Source of the DNA: Streptomyces sp. ICBB 8177
GTDB lineage: Bacteria > Actinomycetota > Actinomycetes > Streptomycetales > Streptomycetaceae
DNA: 64,000 nucleotides
Direction of reading: 5' to 3'
Assembly: GCF_003144095.1 (NCBI RefSeq)
Contig: NZ_NSKH01000004.1
Coordinates: 228,727-292,726, forward strand
The notes below the pieces were generated by a model. The model ran no database searches and had not been told where the DNA came from. It worked only from the letters and a program-made list of their open reading frames with translations. How positions within the stretch are numbered: the stretch's first letter is position 1; each line of letters opens with the position of its first letter. This document shows, one piece after another, positions 58,964-64,000 of this stretch. Both the position numbers and the translations under genes were made by a program.

Positions 58964-60867
58964 ACGTCGGCATCCTGGCGCACGTCGACGCGGGCAAGAC
59001 CAGCCTGACCGAGCGCCTTCTGTTCGACACCGGCGTCATCGACCGCCTGGGCGGCGTCGACACCGGCGACACCCAGACCGACACCGGGGACATCGAACGG
59101 CAGCGCGGCATCACCGTGCGCTCCGCCGTGGTCTCGTTCACCACGGGCCACACCCGGGTCAACCTGATCGACACACCAGGGCACGCGGACTTCGTCGCCG
59201 AGGTCGAGCGGGCGCTCGGCGTGCTGGACGCGGCGGTGCTCGTGGTGTCCGCGGTGGAGGGCGTGCAGGCGCACACCCGGCTGCTGATGCGGACCCTGCG
59301 CGGCATGGGTTTGCCGACGCTGCTGTTCGTCAACAAGATCGACCGGGCCGGGGCCCGCCACGCCGGTTTGCTCGACGACATCCGGCGCAAGCTGGTCCCC
59401 CGGATCGTCGCGATGACCCGGGTGAGACGGCTCGGCACGCCGCAGGCCCGCGCCCTGCCGCTGTCCCTCGACGACCCCGATGTGCTCGCGGCCGCGGGAG
59501 ACGTGCTCGCCGAGACCGACGACGCGTTGCTCGCCAGGGTGGTGGACGGCCCGCCTCCCACGGCCGCCGAACTGCGCGCCGCCCTCGCCGAGCAGGTCGC
59601 CGGGGCCCGGGTCTTCCCCGTGTACTGCGGCTCCGCGCTCAGTGGCGAGGGCGTCGGGGCGCTGGTCGACGGCATGACCGGTCTGCTCGCTCCCGCCGTC
59701 CCCGCCCGGCCAGACGTCGCCGCCGAGCCACGGGGGACGGTCTTCGCCGTGGACCGCGGTCCCGGTGGCGAACGGCGGGCGTACCTGCGGCTGTTCGCGG
59801 GCGAGTTGGCGCCCCGACGGCGGGTGACCCTGCTGCGCCGGCAGGCGGACGGCTCGACGGGCCGCCACGCCGGACGTGTCACCTCCCTCCACGTCGTCGG
59901 CCGCGACGGGCCCGGGGCACCGGTGCTCACGGCGGGGAACATCGGCCGGATCACCGGCCTGCATGGCGTACGGCCCGGTGACCGGTTGTCGGGGGACGAA
60001 CTCGGCGGCGACGCACCGCTGTTGCCCGCGCCGACGCTCAGGACCACCGTCAGGCCACGGCACCCGTCACCCGGCGCCGCCACCCGGCTGCACGCCGCGC
60101 TCCTGGAGCTCGCGGACCGCGATCCGCTCATCCACGCCGAGGCGGAGCCGGACGGCACCACCCGCGTCCTGCTGTACGGCGAGGTCCAGAGGGAGATCAT
60201 CGCCGCGATCCTCGTGCGCGAGTACGGCATCGAGGCCGACTTCGCACCGAGCGCGATCATCTGTACCGAGCGTCCGGCCGGTTCCGCCGAGGCGTGCGAG
60301 GAGATGGCCTGGCGTGCTCCCACCCCGGGCGGCATGTGGGCCACGGTGGGACTGCGGGTGGAGCCGCTGACGCGCGGCTCAGGCAACGCGTTCCGGTACG
60401 AGACCGAACTCGGTGCGCTCCCGCCCGCGTTCCACCGTGCCGTCGAGGAGAGCGTCCACGCGGGGCTGCGCGAGGGGCCGGGCGGCTGGGCGGTGACCGA
60501 CTGCGCCGTCACGCTGGTCCGTTCTGCCTTCGTCGGCCCCCTCAGCACCGCGGGCGACTTCCGCGAGGTGACCCGCCTGGTGCTGCGAAGGGCGCTGGCG
60601 CGGGCGGGAACGCGGGTGTACGAACCGTGCCACGCCTTCGAGGCCGACGTGCCGCTGGACTGCCTCGCGCCGGTCACCGCCTGCCTGGGCCGGCTCGGTG
60701 CGCGGATCCGGCGGACCTCGGGTGGTACGTCGTCGTGGCTGGTCGAGGGAGCGATCCCGGCGCGCACGGCGCCGGAGGCCCAGCGGAGGCTCCCCGGGCT
60801 GTCGCACGGTGAGGGCGTGTGGTGGTCGCGCCCGGACGGCGACCGGCCGCTGGACGGGAGGCACTGA
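58915..60867 (+). CDS. Tet(M)/OtrA-type ribosomal protection GTPase
   Basis: A 650-residue EF-G paralogue. G1 is AHVDAGKTSLTERLLFDTG, switch/G2 RQRGITVRSAVVSF, G3 DTPGHADF and G4 VNKIDRAG; domains III-V follow with the EF-G-like FREVTRLVLRRALA near the C-terminus. The opening LNVGILAHVDAGKTSLTERL is characteristic of tetracycline ribosomal protection proteins, which dislodge the drug from the 30S A site; otrA is the Streptomyces example. A general EF-G2 is less likely given this opening. ATG 58915 has GAGGA 12 nt upstream. It may give self-protection to a nearby cluster or act as a stand-alone resistance gene. Confidence 0.9.
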   Translation: MRTPSLPPTGDVQHTLNVGILAHVDAGKTSLTERLLFDTGVIDRLGGVDTGDTQTDTGDIERQRGITVRSAVVSFTTGHTRVNLIDTPGHADFVAEVERALGVLDAAVLVVSAVEGVQAHTRLLMRTLRGMGLPTLLFVNKIDRAGARHAGLLDDIRRKLVPRIVAMTRVRRLGTPQARALPLSLDDPDVLAAAGDVLAETDDALLARVVDGPPPTAAELRAALAEQVAGARVFPVYCGSALSGEGVGALVDGMTGLLAPAVPARPDVAAEPRGTVFAVDRGPGGERRAYLRLFAGELAPRRRVTLLRRQADGSTGRHAGRVTSLHVVGRDGPGAPVLTAGNIGRITGLHGVRPGDRLSGDELGGDAPLLPAPTLRTTVRPRHPSPGAATRLHAALLELADRDPLIHAEAEPDGTTRVLLYGEVQREIIAAILVREYGIEADFAPSAIICTERPAGSAEACEEMAWRAPTPGGMWATVGLRVEPLTRGSGNAFRYETELGALPPAFHRAVEESVHAGLREGPGGWAVTDCAVTLVRSAFVGPLSTAGDFREVTRLVLRRALARAGTRVYEPCHAFEADVPLDCLAPVTACLGRLGARIRRTSGGTSSWLVEGAIPARTAPEAQRRLPGLSHGEGVWWSRPDGDRPLDGRH

Positions 60868-60885
60868 GGCGGGACGGCACTGAGG

Positions 60886-60917
60886 GCGGGAGGCATTGAG
60901 GTTTCAACGCCTCCCGC
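60886..60917 (+). terminator. Hairpin after the GTPase gene
   Basis: GCGGGAGGC pairs with GCCTCCCGC; inside, TTGA and TCAA extend the stem. It lies between the GTPase stop (60867) and the small membrane protein start (60935), so it can end the first transcript or regulate read-through. Confidence 0.6.
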
Positions 60918-60934
60918 ACGGCAAGGCGTTGGGC

Positions 60935-61231
60935 ATGACCGGATACAGAGCCCGATACGGAGGAAGTGGCGCGGCGCGTCTGGTTGCGGGAGTCGCGGAC
61001 GCGGCGGCACTCATCCTGATCGTGTGGATCGTGATGTGGTTCCTGGACGCGAACCGCGCGAACGACCTGGTCAACTGGGTCCACAATGCCGCCGACTGGC
61101 TTTCGGGCTGGTCGCGCGACCTGTTCACACCGCGTGCGGGCTGGCTGCGCACGCTACTCAACTACGGCATCGCGGCGGCGGTCTACCTGGCCGTCGGCCA
61201 CTTCGTGGCGGACCGCATCGGGCGCGTCTGA
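60935..61231 (+). CDS. Small two-helix membrane protein
   Basis: A 98-residue protein with hydrophobic helices at about 20-42 (VADAAALILIVWIVMWFL) and 74-92 (LLNYGIAAAVYLAVGHFVAD), separated by a polar stretch rich in Trp and Asn (DLVNWVHNAADWLSGW). The ATG at 60935 is preceded by GCAAGGCG. The function is not known. Similar short proteins are widespread in Streptomyces. Confidence 0.75.
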   Translation: MTGYRARYGGSGAARLVAGVADAAALILIVWIVMWFLDANRANDLVNWVHNAADWLSGWSRDLFTPRAGWLRTLLNYGIAAAVYLAVGHFVADRIGRV

Positions 61232-61401
61232 CAGCGGGACGTGCCCGCGGCTTCCGGCTGCCGCTTCGCCTGTGGGGGGCGAGGCGGTGGCCGGGGGCCG
61301 CGTTCGTGCGGGCGGGTGGCCCGAAGCGCGTGCACGTGGTGTGACGTGCGGTACGCAGCGCCGTGTGCATAGTCCGGCGCCCCTCGGGCACGCGACCGGG
61401 C

Positions 61402-62796
61402 GTGGCTTTGACAGAGGAGCGGGTACGACGGGTCCTGGACGTGGCACTGCGGCTGGGCGAGACGCTGCTGGCCCGGCAGGCGGGCAGCGCCGACGTCGCC
61501 GACTCGGTGCTGGCGGTCGCCGCGGCCTACGGCGTACCGGAAGCACAGGTGAACATCACGGCGGACGCCATCACCCTCTCGGTGCCCAGGGGCGTGCCCG
61601 GGGCGCCGGTGACGGCCATGTGGCTGGTGACCTCGCGTTCGCCCGACTACACCCGGCTGTACGAGGCGACGCGCCTGGCGCAGTGTATCGTCGCGGAGAA
61701 GCCGCCGCTGGACGAGGTGGAGTCGCAGCTCGTGGAGTTGTCGCGGGGCGGTCACCGGTATCCGCGATGGGTGTCGACCGTGTCACTCGCGGTCATGGCG
61801 GCCAGCATGTCGTTGCTGCTGGGCGCGGGCGCGCTGGTCGTGATGCTCGCGGGCCTGACCACGGCGTTGATCGACCGGGTGGGGCGGGTGCTCAACACCC
61901 ACCGGGTGCCGTTGCTCTTCCAGCAGGTGGTGGGCGCGGCGCTGGCCACCGGGGTGACGGTCTGCCTGGACGCGGCGGGCCGGTTGCCCGCTGGGCAGGC
62001 GCCCTCGCTGGTCGTCGCGGCGAGCATCGCGGTGCTGCTGTCCGGGCTGGCCACGGTCGGCACCGTGCAGGACGCCATCACCGGCTACCTGCTGACCGCG
62101 ACGTCGAGGGGCGTGGAGATCCTGCTGTCCTCCATCGGCGTGCTGGTCGGTGTGACGATCGCGGTACGTTTCGGTGTGCTGGCGGGGGTGGACGTGCGGG
62201 TCACGCCGAACCTCCCGGTACCGCTGCTCAGCCTGCCGACCCGGGTGATCGCCGGGACGCTGGGCGCCGGGGCGGCGGCGGTCGCCAACTACGCACCGGC
62301 GCGGGCGGCGCTTGCGGCGGGTGCGGCCGGGGCGGCCGGATCGCTGCTGTACCTGGTGGCGTCGATGTTCGGGGCGAGCACGGTCGCGGCGTCGTTCGCC
62401 GCCGCGCTCGGCATCGGGCTGGCCGGGGCGCTGTGTGCCCGCAGCCTTCGGGTGCCGCCGCTGGTCATCGTGATGGCGGGGATCTTCCCTCTGGTGCCGG
62501 GGCTCTCGTTGTACCGCGGCTTCGTCGACCTGAGCACCGGCCTGTACACGCCGGGCGTGGCCTCGCTGGTGACGGCAAGCGGGATCGCGCTGGCGCTCGG
62601 CGGCGGCGTGGTGCTGGGCCCGTTGCTCGCGCCCACGTTGCGGCGCGAGTTGGGCCATCTGCGCAGCCGGCGCACCGCCCGCGGTCACCGCTGGCGCCAC
62701 GGGCACGCGCACCGGCTGCCCGCGCTGGCCGGAGTCGAGACGAGCCCGGCGGGCGGCGACCCGGGCACGGGCACGGGTCAGGCGGTGCAGGGGTAG
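61402..62796 (+). CDS. ThrE-family threonine/serine exporter
   Basis: A 464-residue protein. An N-terminal soluble domain (residues ~1-125: VLDVALRLGETLLARQAGSA, then VAAAYGVPEAQVNITADAI) is followed by about ten hydrophobic helices in two sets. This is the ThrE layout, a hydrolase-like domain fused to the DUF1212/DUF3815 membrane parts. It exports threonine or serine. The GTG at 61402 was preferred to GTG 61363 because the conserved domain starts right after it; no strong ribosome binding site distinguishes them. A strong terminator follows at 62891. Confidence 0.88.
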   Translation: MALTEERVRRVLDVALRLGETLLARQAGSADVADSVLAVAAAYGVPEAQVNITADAITLSVPRGVPGAPVTAMWLVTSRSPDYTRLYEATRLAQCIVAEKPPLDEVESQLVELSRGGHRYPRWVSTVSLAVMAASMSLLLGAGALVVMLAGLTTALIDRVGRVLNTHRVPLLFQQVVGAALATGVTVCLDAAGRLPAGQAPSLVVAASIAVLLSGLATVGTVQDAITGYLLTATSRGVEILLSSIGVLVGVTIAVRFGVLAGVDVRVTPNLPVPLLSLPTRVIAGTLGAGAAAVANYAPARAALAAGAAGAAGSLLYLVASMFGASTVAASFAAALGIGLAGALCARSLRVPPLVIVMAGIFPLVPGLSLYRGFVDLSTGLYTPGVASLVTASGIALALGGGVVLGPLLAPTLRRELGHLRSRRTARGHRWRHGHAHRLPALAGVETSPAGGDPGTGTGQAVQG

Positions 62797-62890
62797 GCGT
62801 GCCTCTTCCCCGGCCACCCAGGTCTGCCTCTCGCCCGGCCGCCTGCGTGTGTCTCTCGACCTGGCCGCCTTCGCCCGCGCGAGCGTGTCC

Positions 62891-62929
62891 GTGCGCCCGG
62901 CCGCCGGTGTTCGCGGCGGCCGGGCGCAC
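62891..62929. terminator. Strong bidirectional hairpin terminator
   Basis: GTGCGCCCGGCCGCC, loop GGTGTTCGC, then GGCGGCCGGGCGCAC: fifteen perfect pairs between the convergent ThrE and carboxypeptidase genes. Confidence 0.85.
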
Positions 62930-62940
62930 GGTGTGTCGTC

Positions 62941-63915
62941 CTAGCGGCTGAAGCCGTAGTTCAGCAGCTTCTCCGCGTCCGTGGTGCGGGTGGCCTCCGT
63001 CGTGGAGTCCAGCACCGCCCCGATGAGCGTCCTGCCGTCGCGTACGGCCGCGAAGACCAGGCAGTACCCGGCTTCCGGACCCGAGCCGGTCTTGACTCCG
63101 ATGGTGCCGGGGTAGGCCGTGAGCAGGTTGTCGGTGTTGCTCCAGTCCATGTAGCGGTAGCCGCCCGACTTCGTGGTGACCGTCTGACGGGTCGCCTTGG
63201 TGTCCACGATGGCGCGGAACGTGCTGTAGCGCATCGCGCTCGCCGCGAGCACGGACAGGTCGTGCGGCGTGGAGTAGTTGGCGCCGTTGCCTATGCCGTC
63301 GAACGAGTCGAAGTGGGTGTCGCGCAGTCCGAGGCTCTTGGCGGTGGCGTTCATCCGCGCGATGAACGACGCCACGCGCGCGGCCCGTGTGGTGCCGCTG
63401 CCGAAAGTGTCGGCGAGGGCGTAGGCGGCGTCGCAGCCCGAGGGCAGCAGCATGCCGTACAGCAGTTGGCGGACGGTGACCTTGTCGCCGACGATCAGGT
63501 GGGCGGACGAGGCGTTCTTGGCGACGATGTAGTCGCTGTAGGCCTTCTGGATCGTCACCTTGGCGTTCAGGTCGAGGTTCTTGCCGGCGAGCACCACCCG
63601 GGCCGTCATGATCTTCGTGGTGGAACCGGTGGAGCGACGGGTGTCGGCGGCCTTGGCGAACAGGGCCCGGCCCGTGGCGTCGTTCATCACGTAGCCGCCC
63701 TTCGCCACGATGGAGGGCGCCTTCGCGGTCGCGGGCTTCGCCACCGCGACCTTCCTCACTACTGCCTTCGCCGGGACGGACCGAATCGGCGTCGCTCGCG
63801 CCGGTGCGGCTTGCGCCGAGGTGGCGAGCGTACCGCTGATCAGGACGGCGCCCGAGGTCAGGGCGACCGCGCAGCCGCGGCGCAGGCGTTGGGGCGGGCT
63901 GGCCTTCATGGGCAT
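62941..63915 (-). CDS. D-alanyl-D-alanine carboxypeptidase (peptidase S11)
   Basis: A 324-residue secreted S11 penicillin-binding protein. A signal peptide (RRGCAVALTSGAVLISGTLA, then TSAQA-AP) precedes an Ala/Lys/Pro linker. The catalytic motifs are S-x-x-K in RSTGSTTKIMTARVVL, S-G-C in MLLPSGCDAAYALAD (S-x-N variant) and K-T-G in GTIGVKTGSGPEAGYC. It trims the terminal D-Ala of peptidoglycan stem peptides. The ATG at 63915 follows GGAG by 5 nt; ATG 63909 is an alternative. The region 63916-64000 upstream contains only its ribosome binding site (CAGGAGGTTGGAG) and presumably the promoter. Confidence 0.92.
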   Translation of the reverse strand: MPMKASPPQRLRRGCAVALTSGAVLISGTLATSAQAAPARATPIRSVPAKAVVRKVAVAKPATAKAPSIVAKGGYVMNDATGRALFAKAADTRRSTGSTTKIMTARVVLAGKNLDLNAKVTIQKAYSDYIVAKNASSAHLIVGDKVTVRQLLYGMLLPSGCDAAYALADTFGSGTTRAARVASFIARMNATAKSLGLRDTHFDSFDGIGNGANYSTPHDLSVLAASAMRYSTFRAIVDTKATRQTVTTKSGGYRYMDWSNTDNLLTAYPGTIGVKTGSGPEAGYCLVFAAVRDGRTLIGAVLDSTTEATRTTDAEKLLNYGFSR

Positions 63916-64000
63916 GGGGACTCCAACCTCCTGTGGACAAGGGCCGCTTGGGACGTGCGGCGCACGTACCCACGATGCACGAGAAGGCGGCGCGGTGCGG

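Noticed and set aside
57961-60867. 968-residue plus-strand frame beginning before the GTPase
   Set aside because: The 5' third is antisense to an intact SDR gene; the real GTPase starts at about 58915.

Overview
This is a high-GC (about 70-73 % G+C), gene-dense actinomycete sequence, most likely Streptomyces or a close relative. Third codon positions are strongly G/C, GTG and TTG starts are frequent, and the families are typical of Streptomyces: MbtH-dependent NRPS, an F420-dependent LLM oxidoreductase, GPP34, SPFH, DUF5997, DUF6271 and a Tat-exported beta-lactamase. I saw no tRNA, rRNA, insertion sequence, phage gene or CRISPR array. The window looks like chromosomal accessory and secondary-metabolism territory, cut at both edges.

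Layout. 1-4300: the end of a response regulator gene, then a membrane protein / histidine kinase / response regulator operon divergent from a VC0807-type membrane protein, with two copies of one perfect palindrome between them. 4300-8370: secreted proteins (one NlpC/P60 gene broken by two frameshifts), a winged-helix remnant, an SDR and a methyltransferase. 8400-11400: katG divergent from a Fur-family regulator. 11400-13020: a secreted arylsulfotransferase preceded by 11-bp direct repeats and, further upstream, a 38-codon leader-peptide ORF of the RHVDL...SALC type. 13100-15800: GNAT (frameshifted), GPP34, ribbon-helix-helix and SPFH genes. 15870-19700: a four-gene 2-aminoethylphosphonate-type ABC importer. 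19900-23200: small enzymes, a MarR/cupin pair with two palindromic operators, and a decayed alcohol dehydrogenase.

23300-31160: a GH3 beta-N-acetylhexosaminidase divergent from a tightly coupled operon of Fe(II)/2OG dioxygenase, DUF6271 protein, group-IV PLP decarboxylase, GNAT and MFS exporter. Both promoters share one layout: a perfect TTGACA, then 7 nt, then a TTGGNCTAGNCCA operator. This resembles the DasR/HutC-type sites that link amino-sugar catabolism to secondary metabolism. 31200-36030: TetR, SGNH hydrolase, GNAT, a quinone-reductase-like enzyme and a divergent LysR.

36350-45830: an EF-hand / isopropylmalate-dehydrogenase-like / isochorismatase-like / O-methyltransferase operon, an S41 peptidase, a class A beta-lactamase, the LysR-effector-domain/DUF5997 pair, a methyltransferase with a minisatellite in its N-terminus, a lysine-rich histone-like protein and an orphan LuxR regulator. 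46590-56900: a compact NRPS operon: free carrier protein, C-A(Leu)-T, type II thioesterase, MbtH, free A domain (Thr-like), C-T-C, and an F420 LLM oxidoreductase. The stop/start overlaps imply translational coupling. The Leu A domain carries a block of foreign codon usage. 56900-63915: a serine hydrolase, an SDR, a Tet(M)/OtrA-type ribosomal protection GTPase with a possible translational leader, a ThrE-family exporter and a D,D-carboxypeptidase.

The best candidates for undescribed biology are the dioxygenase/DUF6271/decarboxylase/GNAT/MFS operon with its DasR-like operator, and the split NRPS in which a free A domain must load carriers in trans and the assembly line ends in a condensation domain.
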